21,871 bases of DNA from an uncultured bacterium (GTDB lineage Bacteria > Spirochaetota > Spirochaetia > Sphaerochaetales > Sphaerochaetaceae). A program made the translations under genes and the position numbers. The notes below the pieces were generated by a model, which was given only the letters and a program-made list of their open reading frames with translations, searched no databases and was not told where the DNA came from. Positions within the stretch are counted from its first letter, which is position 1. Each line of letters starts with the position of its first letter. Positions 6,254-13,991 of this stretch are shown here, in pieces. Where the stretch lies: positions 1-21,871 of the forward strand of contig CAJMOS010000048.1 in NCBI GenBank assembly GCA_905215015.1. The letters run 5' to 3'.

Positions 6254-9200
6254 ACGACACTATTTTGCTATCTTGTGCGCTCTGGCACTCCAGCTGGAGT
6301 GCTTTCCTCTTCATGCGGACGCCCTGCAGAGAAGCCTGGTCTCCACAGCCAACCGGTATGAGCTGGAGCAAATGGCAAGCCAGCGTGGCATGGCTGTCAT
6401 CGGCTTGTCGGACGACGAGCTCAGAGCCCGCCTTTTGGCGTTGGCCGGGGAGGCGGAAGAAGAGGAACCTCGGGAGGCAGGGGACGAGCACAGTTACCAG
6501 ATGCGGATCGAGAACGCCGATCGGATGTGGAAGGTGGGCGACGGCTCCCTGGTGACGCTTGCAGGCGACGTGCGGGCGATGATCCGCATCAATCAGGACT
6601 CCAGCGGGAAAGAGAAGGAGCTGGATGCCGACAAGGTGATTGTCGATGCCGACCACAGGCTGTTCTCCGCCATGGGCGGGGTCGTCTACACCGACTTGGA
6701 CCCTGACGCGGCGGTGCAGGGCATGCAGGGCGACATCATCACCTTCGACTGGCAAGACTCCTTGCTGAAGATCACCGGCGGAATGACCGAAACCGAGCGG
6801 ACCAACAGCAAGGACGAGAAAGTGGAGTTCTATACCACTGGCGACGAAATCACCTATGACACCAACCAAGGGCTGATCTTGTTCCGCCACGGCTCGATTA
6901 CCAACAATCCGGTCCACGCATACTCGTCGATTACCGCCAGCAAGCTCGCCGTCATGGACAACGGCGACATGTTCATCGAGAACGCCTACCTTTCCATCGG
7001 ACGGGTCCCTGTCCTCTGGCTTCCGTTCTTCGTCTTTCCCGGCAGCCGGATGCTCGGCAACCCTGCCATCGGCATTGAGAGCGACCGGGGCTGGTTCGTC
7101 AACACCACCTTCGAGTTCTACGGTTCCTATCCTGGAGTCTCAAACGGCTCTTCCTCGAGCTTCACGCGTCTGCTGGAGACCGACGACGGGGCAGTGAAGG
7201 TGCTCGATGGCTCGGTCTACCGTCCGCTCGGGCAGGGGGAAAGCCTCAGCCGGTTCCAACAGTGGGCGAGGGACAGCGGCTCCTACATGGCCCTGATCGC
7301 CGACAGCTACCAGAACAGTGGGCTGGTAGGGGGTCTGGTGACCGAGAACAATCTCTGGGGAAAACGGCTTTCCCTGAAGTTCGACGGAAGGATCGCCACG
7401 ACCACGACAGGCAAGGATACCCTTACCAGCTACAGCTCCTATCCGAAGACCCGGTACCTGGTGGAAAGCGAGGTCGCCCTGAAAACCCAGACGCTCTTCC
7501 TGACCCTCTCGATGCCGCTGTATTCCGACCCGAGGGTAAAGCGTACCTACACCAACCGTTTCACCAGCTTCTCGATGGACCACCTCTGGGGGGCCGACTG
7601 GCCGACCACCTATTCCAGCGAGGTGACGACCTATACCTGGAAGGCCAGCGGCTCCTTCAAGCTCCCGGCCTGGTGGGATAGCGATCTTCTCAAGAGCCTG
7701 ACTGTCACCACGGCCGAAGCCTCGGCCACCTACAAGTGGTTGCGGGATAGCGACAGCAACACCTATAGCTACGTCCTGAACTCGGTGACGCTTCCCAGCC
7801 TCAAGGCGTCCATGAGCGGCACCATCTTCTCCTTCAGCGAGGAACGCGCGGACGTCCCGGCGGCCAAGACCCAGACAGAGCAGGAAGAAGAGGACGAGCG
7901 CGTCAGGAAGGAGAGCGAGGTTTCCGCCGACCCGTTGGTCAATGCGATGATGGAAAGCGCCTTCAAGGCGCGCACCACCGCCACTTCCGTGACAAAGAAA
8001 CCCAGGTCGGTGTCGCTGACCTACTCGCTCAGCGAGAACCTGACCCAGACCGGCTCGAGCCAGAACAACACGTTCGACTGGGAGGACACCCGGTACCGGT
8101 ACAACCAGACCAAGGGGTCCCTGCTCTTCGACTCGGTCGCCGACGGGAACTGGTTCACCTTCAGCGAGGAACTGAACCCCTCCTACACGAGCACCTACGA
8201 CGCATCGAAAAGCACGAGGAAAACCAAGGATCTCACCCTCTCATCGACCACCAAGGGCGGCATCCCCGTCATCGGACTGTCCTACACGCTGACCCAGAAG
8301 CTTTACACCTATTCGGAGACCACCACCTACAGCAGCGCTACCGATACGGAGAGCACCACGTCGGAGACTACCAGCGGAGAGTTCAACAAAAACACGGTGA
8401 CCACCCACCAGATGGCGCTCTCCAAGAGCTTCACCCTGCCCAAGGGAACCTTGACTCCGACCATGACCTGGGTCTTGCCGCCGCTTACCCAGTCGTTGAC
8501 GCCGTCGGTCACCTACAAGATCGGCCCATGGACCCTTTCCGGATCCTTCAAGTTCTCAGCCCAGAAGGAGGGGGGGCCGTTGGAAAGGGATCTGGGAACG
8601 CTCTCCGTGGGGCTGGACACCCGGTTCCTTACCGCCAGCGTGAAGGGCACCTACCAGACCCAGGAGTACAAGGCGGACGAGTTCTGGTATCCCTTCGCCT
8701 CCACCGGCTCGGCGGCGTTGAAGCTTCTCGGCTGGACCTTCTCCGGCAGCTACGACTACCAGAACGACAACGACAGCTACGGGATGCACTACTTCAATTC
8801 CCTCTCTGCCGGCCTGGCCTGGGGACCGGTCAAGACGACGTGGAGCTGGAACGGGCCGCGCGATGAGCTGGAAAGATACAAATGGATCACAGTCGTGGAT
8901 TTGGCCGATGGCAAGCTGGTCTGGTGGAAACGGCGTATCACCTTCTCCTGCGACCTCGACTCGACCATGACCGTCAATTACCAGGACCGGTACGCGACCA
9001 ACCTTTCCTTCAAGCTCTCGCTCGGCTTTTCCATCGCCGAGTTCCTGGATGTGAAATTCTCGATGGCATCCTCCAACACCAGCTTCTTCACCTATTACGA
9101 GGACGACACCTTCCAGTGGAAAGAGATGTGGCAGGACCTTGCCCGCTCCCTTGACGTGTTCGGAAGCGGTATCCGGCAGACGAATTTCAACCTCAGTTCC

Positions 9201-9416
9201 CTCGGTCTGGAGATCATCCATTCCATGGACGATTGGACGCTAAATTGCAAATACACAGGAAGTGTTGTATTATCGGACAATAAATATTCTTGGGTTCCGG
9301 TCGTTTCGGTCTTCCTCCAGTGGAAGACGCTGCCGGAACTCAAGGTGGACGAGAACTGGACGCGGAAGTCAAACGATTCGGCTTGGCAGGAAACCAGCTC
9401 GGTGTATAGTGACTGA
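6240..9416 (+). CDS. lptD: LptD-like outer-membrane assembly protein (OstA/LptA-like N-domain plus barrel)
   Basis: Predicted outer-membrane translocon for lipopolysaccharide or another lipid. The 1058 residues begin with a Sec signal peptide (THRRH, then a hydrophobic core to about residue 26, likely cut after ADA or LHA). An acidic linker (EAEEEEPREAGDE) follows, then an OstA/LptA-like beta-jellyroll region (about 85-220) with the family-like segment IGRVPVLWLPFFVFPGSRMLG, and a long aromatic- and Ser/Thr-rich beta-barrel. A charged insert (about residues 536-586) interrupts the barrel. The mature chain has only two cysteines (C904, C1003), both near the C-terminus. It overlaps uvrA by 14 bases and has almost no ribosome-binding site; the signal peptide supports this start. 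uvrA-lptD is, as I recall, also the Treponema pallidum order. Treponemes lack classical LPS, so the substrate is uncertain. Confidence 0.82.
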   Translation: MATHRRHYFAILCALALQLECFPLHADALQRSLVSTANRYELEQMASQRGMAVIGLSDDELRARLLALAGEAEEEEPREAGDEHSYQMRIENADRMWKVGDGSLVTLAGDVRAMIRINQDSSGKEKELDADKVIVDADHRLFSAMGGVVYTDLDPDAAVQGMQGDIITFDWQDSLLKITGGMTETERTNSKDEKVEFYTTGDEITYDTNQGLILFRHGSITNNPVHAYSSITASKLAVMDNGDMFIENAYLSIGRVPVLWLPFFVFPGSRMLGNPAIGIESDRGWFVNTTFEFYGSYPGVSNGSSSSFTRLLETDDGAVKVLDGSVYRPLGQGESLSRFQQWARDSGSYMALIADSYQNSGLVGGLVTENNLWGKRLSLKFDGRIATTTTGKDTLTSYSSYPKTRYLVESEVALKTQTLFLTLSMPLYSDPRVKRTYTNRFTSFSMDHLWGADWPTTYSSEVTTYTWKASGSFKLPAWWDSDLLKSLTVTTAEASATYKWLRDSDSNTYSYVLNSVTLPSLKASMSGTIFSFSEERADVPAAKTQTEQEEEDERVRKESEVSADPLVNAMMESAFKARTTATSVTKKPRSVSLTYSLSENLTQTGSSQNNTFDWEDTRYRYNQTKGSLLFDSVADGNWFTFSEELNPSYTSTYDASKSTRKTKDLTLSSTTKGGIPVIGLSYTLTQKLYTYSETTTYSSATDTESTTSETTSGEFNKNTVTTHQMALSKSFTLPKGTLTPTMTWVLPPLTQSLTPSVTYKIGPWTLSGSFKFSAQKEGGPLERDLGTLSVGLDTRFLTASVKGTYQTQEYKADEFWYPFASTGSAALKLLGWTFSGSYDYQNDNDSYGMHYFNSLSAGLAWGPVKTTWSWNGPRDELERYKWITVVDLADGKLVWWKRRITFSCDLDSTMTVNYQDRYATNLSFKLSLGFSIAEFLDVKFSMASSNTSFFTYYEDDTFQWKEMWQDLARSLDVFGSGIRQTNFNLSSLGLEIIHSMDDWTLNCKYTGSVVLSDNKYSWVPVVSVFLQWKTLPELKVDENWTRKSNDSAWQETSSVYSD
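9245..9273 (+). promoter_or_regulatory. Candidate promoter inside the lptD 3' end, driving the phoH operon
   Basis: TTGCAA (9245-9250), a 17-base spacer and TATTAT (9268-9273) sit in an A/T-rich island (about 9240-9295) where the codons are AAT, AAA, ACA, GTA, TTA, AAT, AAA, TAT, unlike the rest of lptD. The predicted start is near 9280, about 145 bases upstream of phoH. Confidence 0.55.
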
Positions 9417-9424
9417 AAGGCGGT

Positions 9425-10399
9425 ATGGAAATACAGATAACCTTCGATAGCCAGGACGTGATGCAAAAGGTCTGCGGGGCAGGGGATAGGAATCTTCCCT
9501 ACCTCGAGTTGCTGACCGGAAGCGAGATTGTCGAGCGCGGCAATATCCTGACTGTCTCCGCAAGTCAGAGTGGGACGGGAGACCAGGCCCAGGCGTTGAT
9601 CGAGCGCCTGAAGGTCGCGTCAAGGAACCGCGAGGCGATCACGGAAGCCGAGATTTTCATGGAATGGCAGAGCCTGAAGAATGGCGAGGCGATGCCGCTG
9701 GGATGGACGCGCCCGGAAAGCGAGAGCCCTGCCATCGCCGTGCATGGCAGGCTGGTCTATCCGAAGAGTCCAGCCCAGGAATCCTATATCCGGCTGATGG
9801 ACAGCGACCAGATCGTGTTCGCCACCGGCCCTGCCGGCACGGGGAAGACCTTCCTGGCGGTGACCCATGCCCTCTCGTTGTTGCTTTCCGGCAAGCGGCG
9901 GAAACTGGTCATCACCCGACCGGTGGTGGAGGCGGGGGAGAACCTCGGGTTCCTTCCCGGCGACTTGAATCAGAAAATCAATCCCTATCTGAGGCCGCTC
10001 TACGATGCGATGGAGGCGGTGATCAGCCCGACGGCGGTGCGCAAGCTGGAGGAGAATGGATCCATCGAGGTGGCTCCATTGGCCTATATGCGTGGCCGCT
10101 CCCTGCAGAATGCCGTGGTGCTTCTCGACGAGGCGCAGAACACGACGAAAGAGCAGATGCTGATGTTTCTGACCCGAATCGGAGAAAACGCCAGCGCCGT
10201 CATCACTGGCGACGAGAGCCAGGTCGACCTGCCCCGAGGAAGGCAGAGCGGGCTTACGCACGCGCTCTCCATCCTCCGGGACATCAATGGAATCGGAATC
10301 GTCCGGTTCCATAGCAGGGACGTCGTGCGGGGGAGAATCGTGCAGAAGATAATTGACGCGTATGCCTCAGACAGCGCGTCAAGAGGAATGAATGGATGA
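9425..10399 (+). CDS. phoH: PhoH family ATPase (YbeZ-like)
   Basis: Cytoplasmic P-loop ATPase of the PhoH/YbeZ family, associated in other bacteria with YbeY and with RNA or ribosome quality control. The exact reaction is not established. At 324 residues it is typical. A small N-terminal domain of about 100 residues (KH-like in the family) precedes the ATPase core, which has Walker A GPAGTGKT (135-142), ITRPVVEAGENLGFLPGD, Walker B VVLLDEAQN (231-239) and TGDESQVDLP as sensor region. The ATG lies 8 bases after the lptD stop, with AAAGG overlapping that stop. Its own stop overlaps the pgpH ATG (ATGA). The order phoH-pgpH-ybeY-corC is a widely conserved group, so identification is secure. Confidence 0.95.
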   Translation: MEIQITFDSQDVMQKVCGAGDRNLPYLELLTGSEIVERGNILTVSASQSGTGDQAQALIERLKVASRNREAITEAEIFMEWQSLKNGEAMPLGWTRPESESPAIAVHGRLVYPKSPAQESYIRLMDSDQIVFATGPAGTGKTFLAVTHALSLLLSGKRRKLVITRPVVEAGENLGFLPGDLNQKINPYLRPLYDAMEAVISPTAVRKLEENGSIEVAPLAYMRGRSLQNAVVLLDEAQNTTKEQMLMFLTRIGENASAVITGDESQVDLPRGRQSGLTHALSILRDINGIGIVRFHSRDVVRGRIVQKIIDAYASDSASRGMNG

Positions 10400-12678
10400 A
10401 AAAGGCAACAAAAACCGGAACGTCCGAATATGGTATCCAGCGAATCACCCCATCGAGCTGGGTGCTGATGATTCTCGTGGCCGTCGGGGCGATGCTGGTA
10501 CCGATCCTGCTTCCCTTGGACACCAGCATGGTGGCCAGATACAGTCTGAAGAAGTACCAGGTGGGCGAGCTGTGCGACGAGGACGTCTACGCTCCCGCCA
10601 CCTTCGAGTTCATCGACGAGGCGAAGACCCAGGAGGCGCTGGAAGAGGCGCAACGGGCCGTTCTTCCGACATTCACCTACTCGCTGAACGAGACGCTACG
10701 GGCTACCAGCCGTATGACGCAGTTCATCGATGCCTGGCGGAACTACAGCCCCGAAGAGGCCTCGGCCAGGGTGCGGGGAATGCTGGAGAGGGAAGGGCTG
10801 ACCGACACGCAGCAGATCGTCGACCGGTATGCCTCGCTTTCGACCGACGACCGCAGCCAGCTCCTGCTGGCCAGCCAGGAGACAATGCAGAACCTGCTCG
10901 ACCGCGGTGTCTACTCGGAACAGGACTTCAACACGATCCGCGCCCAAGGCTACTCCACCTTCCTGTTGAAGGATATGCCCGGCAGCAACGGCAGGCAGAC
11001 GGTCTCCATCGAGCAGATGGCCTCCAAGGACAACCTTGAGAAGAACATGACCAGCTGGCTGGAGGCGTATACCGTCTCGATCAAGGGCTACCAGCTTGTG
11101 CTGCTCGAGGATACGATGCAGCTGTTGATCACCGAAAACGTGCGCTACGACCGGAACCTGACATTGCTGGAGCGGGACCAGGCCAAGAGCGCCACCGCTC
11201 CGATCTACGTGACGGTCACCAAAGGTCAGAAGATCCTGGAGAAGGACAAGGTGATCACCGCCAGCCAAGTGGCGCTGCTTGAGGAGGCCGCCCACCACCG
11301 TACCGCCTACAGCATGCTGGAACTGATCGGCTGGAGTGTCTATACCGTGATGATCACCGCATGCGCGGTCGTCGTCTTTTTGATGTTCATCCCGCATTCT
11401 CCGAGAAAGTACCAGTACCTGCGCTTCGCCATGGTCGCGGTGCTGCTGAGCGAGGTGGCCGCCTATTTCATCATCCGCTACACCAAGACCCTGCCGTTTG
11501 ATCTGAAGGAATCCGTCATTCCCTACATTCTGGCTCCTTTGTTCGTCAGCCAGGTGAGCGACAAGAAGCGGTATGGGGCCGTCATCGCCTTCCTGATGGC
11601 TGCGTATTCGCTGCTTCTGCCGGGCGCCACCATCATGACGTTCTTCATCTGCCTCACCAACGGAGCCATCTGCGTCTTTTTCTTCCAGCATGCCGACCGC
11701 AAGGTGGAGAACATCTACCACTGGCTGTACGCCTGTATCACCTGCATCTTTACCGAGCTGGCGCTCAGTCTGGTCGAGGATGTCTCCCTTGCGACCTTGA
11801 TGCCGATCATCGGCGTCCTGACCATCAACATCACCTTGTCGGTGGCGGTCTGCAGCCTTGCCGTTTCCATCTGCGAGAGTATTTTCAACCTGCCGACCGA
11901 GAGCAGGCTCAACGAGCTTGCCTTCAGCCACAGCCCGTTGCTTGACAGGCTGGAAATGGCGGCCGTAGGAACCTACAACCACTCGCTGAATGTCTCCGAG
12001 CTGGCGTTCGAGTCCGCCAAGGCAATCGGTGCCAACGCCATGCTGGCCCGTGTCGGAGGCCTGTACCACGACATCGGAAAGATGGACTATCCCGAGTACT
12101 TCGTCGAGAACCAGGGGGACGAGAACAAGCAGAACGACCTGAAGCCGAGCCTCTCGGTCGCCATCATCAAGAGCCATGTGAAGACCGGCATCGAGAAGGG
12201 GCGTCAGGAGGGCCTTCCCGCGGAGATTCTCGACATCATCGGCGAGCACCACGGTAACGACGTCATCAGCTTCTTCTACCGCAAGGCCCAGGACCAGGCG
12301 GGCGAGGACGCCGATCTGGTGAGCAAGAACGATTACCGCTACGATGCGCCGCTTCCCGACAGCAAGGAGGCCGCTTTGGTGATGATCTGCGACTCGGTCG
12401 AGGCGGCAAGCCACACGGTCAAGAAGCCGACTCCGGGCAAGTTCGAGAAACTGGTCCACACGATCATCATGCAGAAGATCGAGCATGGCCAGCTCGGCGA
12501 GAGCCACCTCTCGCTGACCGACCTGGATGTGGTGAGCAAGACGCTGACAAAAAGCCTGATCGGCCGCAACCACCACCGCATCGAGTACCCGAAGGAAACC
12601 AATGCGGGCGGCGAGGAGATGCAAAAGCCGCCAGCCTACGGACCGGTCAACCAGGAGAACGCAAACGAAAATGAGTAA
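10396..12678 (+). CDS. pgpH: 7TM-HD domain protein, predicted cyclic-di-AMP phosphodiesterase (PgpH family)
   Basis: Membrane phosphodiesterase; characterised relatives hydrolyse cyclic-di-AMP to pApA. The 760 residues run as: short cytoplasmic N-terminus, first helix (about 18-36), a large extracytoplasmic sensor domain (about 40-305, the 7TMR-HDED region), a cluster of helices (about 308-490), then a cytoplasmic HD domain. Metal ligands are visible: H529 in TYNHSL, H558-D559 in YHDIGKM and H618-H619 in EHHG. The start codon overlaps the phoH stop as ATGA, implying coupled translation, and ybeY begins 8 bases before its own stop. The cyclic-di-AMP substrate is inferred from the family. A broader signalling or scaffold role of the sensor domain cannot be judged from sequence. 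Confidence 0.93.
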   Translation: MKKATKTGTSEYGIQRITPSSWVLMILVAVGAMLVPILLPLDTSMVARYSLKKYQVGELCDEDVYAPATFEFIDEAKTQEALEEAQRAVLPTFTYSLNETLRATSRMTQFIDAWRNYSPEEASARVRGMLEREGLTDTQQIVDRYASLSTDDRSQLLLASQETMQNLLDRGVYSEQDFNTIRAQGYSTFLLKDMPGSNGRQTVSIEQMASKDNLEKNMTSWLEAYTVSIKGYQLVLLEDTMQLLITENVRYDRNLTLLERDQAKSATAPIYVTVTKGQKILEKDKVITASQVALLEEAAHHRTAYSMLELIGWSVYTVMITACAVVVFLMFIPHSPRKYQYLRFAMVAVLLSEVAAYFIIRYTKTLPFDLKESVIPYILAPLFVSQVSDKKRYGAVIAFLMAAYSLLLPGATIMTFFICLTNGAICVFFFQHADRKVENIYHWLYACITCIFTELALSLVEDVSLATLMPIIGVLTINITLSVAVCSLAVSICESIFNLPTESRLNELAFSHSPLLDRLEMAAVGTYNHSLNVSELAFESAKAIGANAMLARVGGLYHDIGKMDYPEYFVENQGDENKQNDLKPSLSVAIIKSHVKTGIEKGRQEGLPAEILDIIGEHHGNDVISFFYRKAQDQAGEDADLVSKNDYRYDAPLPDSKEAALVMICDSVEAASHTVKKPTPGKFEKLVHTIIMQKIEHGQLGESHLSLTDLDVVSKTLTKSLIGRNHHRIEYPKETNAGGEEMQKPPAYGPVNQENANENE

Positions 12679-13153
12679 GGTTGCCCATATCATCGATATC
12701 AGCTATGAGGACACGTCCGAGGAGAAACGGATTGACGGGCGAATGGTCGAGGACCGCTTGTACCGGATTCTCGACGCGCTGGGAGTCAAAACCCCTGTGG
12801 AGTTTTCCGTCTCCTTTGTCGGCGACGACGCCATCCACCAACTGAACAAGCAGTACCGCGGCATCGACCGCCCCACCGACATCCTTACCTTTGTCCAGGA
12901 GGACGACAAAAGCTTTCCCGGCATGCCGGCCGAGGAGGCGAGGGTGCTTGGCGACATGGTCATCAGCCTCGGCTCGATGCGGTCCAATGCCGAGGCCTTC
13001 GGCGTCAGCGAGGATGAGGAACTCTACCGGCTTCTGATCCACGGGGTCCTCCACCTGCTGGGGGAGAACCATGAGACCAATGACGTGGGGAAGGAGCCGA
13101 TGCTCCAGAAGCAGGAACGGCTTTTGGAGCAGCTCAGGGGGACGAGGGAATGA
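12671..13153 (+). CDS. ybeY: Endoribonuclease YbeY (16S rRNA maturation factor)
   Basis: Single-strand metallo-endoribonuclease implicated in 16S rRNA 3'-end maturation and ribosome quality control. With the ATG at 12671 it has 160 residues, the usual size. Diagnostic features are NKQYRGIDRPTDILTF (about 59-74), LGDMVISL, and the zinc site HGVLHLLGENH with H124, H128 and H134. The start overlaps the end of pgpH by 8 bases; AGGAG (12653-12657) is rather far upstream, so coupling to pgpH translation is likely. An in-frame ATG at 12602 would add 23 basic residues encoded entirely inside pgpH and is rejected. The stop overlaps the corC ATG. Confidence 0.95.
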   Translation: MSKVAHIIDISYEDTSEEKRIDGRMVEDRLYRILDALGVKTPVEFSVSFVGDDAIHQLNKQYRGIDRPTDILTFVQEDDKSFPGMPAEEARVLGDMVISLGSMRSNAEAFGVSEDEELYRLLIHGVLHLLGENHETNDVGKEPMLQKQERLLEQLRGTRE

Positions 13154-13905
13154 GCTGGTTTTTTCGCAAGAAGCCCCAGGAAACCCCGCAGGAGCAGGAA
13201 AGCCAGGCCGAGGTACAGGAACGGCAGACGATGATGGAGGGAATCAAGGAGCTTGACGTGATGAGCGTCAAGGAGGTGATGGTTCCCCGTATCGACGTGC
13301 AGTTCATGCCGGTGGACATTTCCCGCCCTGCGTGCATCCAGATGATCAAGGAGACTGGCTTCAGCCGGTACCCGGTCTACGAGAAGTCGATCGACAACAT
13401 CATCGGCGTCCTGTACGCCAAGGACATCATCCGGGCCGAAGGCGATCCCTTTTCCATGCGAGGCCTGATGCGCAAGGCCTATTTCGTTCCGGAGAGCAAA
13501 CGGTTGGACGACCTGCTGCATGAGTTCAAGCGGAGAAAGGTCCATATCGCCATCGCCGTCGACGAGTACGGCGGGGTGAGCGGCATCATCTGCATGGAGG
13601 ACATCCTCGAGGTAATCGTCGGCGACATCCAGGACGAGTTCGACTGCGACGCCCCCGAGGAGATCCATAATCTCTCTGACGGCAGCTGGGTTGTCGACGC
13701 CCACACCTCGATTGACGAGGTCAACGATACCCTTGGCCTGGAAATCAAGGACGATGAGAACGAGTCCATCGGAGGCTACGTGTTCGAGCATTTTGGCAGG
13801 ATTCCCCAGAAGGGAGAGTCGATTGCCGTGGACGGCCTTCGTTTCGAGGTGATGGGAATCGAGGGACACAAGATCCTGAGCATCCGGATCTGCAAGGAGA
13901 AATAA
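13150..13905 (+). CDS. corC: CorC/HlyC family CBS-domain protein
   Basis: Cytoplasmic protein with two CBS domains (about 45-105 and 110-165) and a C-terminal CorC_HlyC transporter-associated domain (about 178-250). In E. coli the homologue YbeX/CorC has been linked to magnesium/cobalt efflux and, with ybeY and ybeZ, to ribosome biology. At 251 residues it lacks the N-terminal DUF21 membrane domain, as YbeX does. Visible motifs are VMVPRIDVQFMP, GFSRYPVYEKSIDNIIGVLYAKD, VDEYGGVSGIICMEDILEVIVGDI and IGGYVFEHFGRIP. The ATGA overlap with ybeY makes it the last coupled gene of the phoH operon. There is no obvious terminator before the pgk promoter. Confidence 0.93.
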   Translation: MSWFFRKKPQETPQEQESQAEVQERQTMMEGIKELDVMSVKEVMVPRIDVQFMPVDISRPACIQMIKETGFSRYPVYEKSIDNIIGVLYAKDIIRAEGDPFSMRGLMRKAYFVPESKRLDDLLHEFKRRKVHIAIAVDEYGGVSGIICMEDILEVIVGDIQDEFDCDAPEEIHNLSDGSWVVDAHTSIDEVNDTLGLEIKDDENESIGGYVFEHFGRIPQKGESIAVDGLRFEVMGIEGHKILSIRICKEK

Positions 13906-13914
13906 GAAGATTCG

Positions 13915-13943
13915 TTGACCGCAGGTCATCGAATTTGTATATT
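13915..13943 (+). promoter_or_regulatory. Sigma-70-type promoter of pgk-tpiA-secG
   Basis: TTGACC (13915-13920, 5 of 6) and TATATT (13938-13943, 5 of 6) are 17 bases apart. The start would be near 13950, giving a leader of about 42 bases with GAGGAG (13982-13987) before the pgk ATG. An exact inverted repeat TGACC-GCA-GGTCA (13916-13928) overlaps the -35 and could be an operator. Confidence 0.83.
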
Positions 13944-13991
13944 GTTGGATGGTTGTTTGCTACCAGTCAAATTAGGAAAGCGAGGAGCACT

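Noticed and set aside
12602..12670. Upstream ATG for ybeY inside pgpH
   Set aside because: It would add basic residues not found in YbeY; the ATG at 12671 gives the usual length and N-terminus.
10696..12693. 665-codon open frame on the minus strand opposite pgpH
   Set aside because: It lies entirely antisense to a conserved gene in the frame that GC-rich codon bias keeps open. Its translation is biased to His, Gln, Asp, Leu and Val, with no recognisable domain, and no ribosome-binding site is evident.
13935..13991. Upstream TTG start for pgk
   Set aside because: It overlaps the promoter -10, upstream of the predicted transcript start; ATG 13992 has a GAGGAG and gives the standard Pgk N-terminus.
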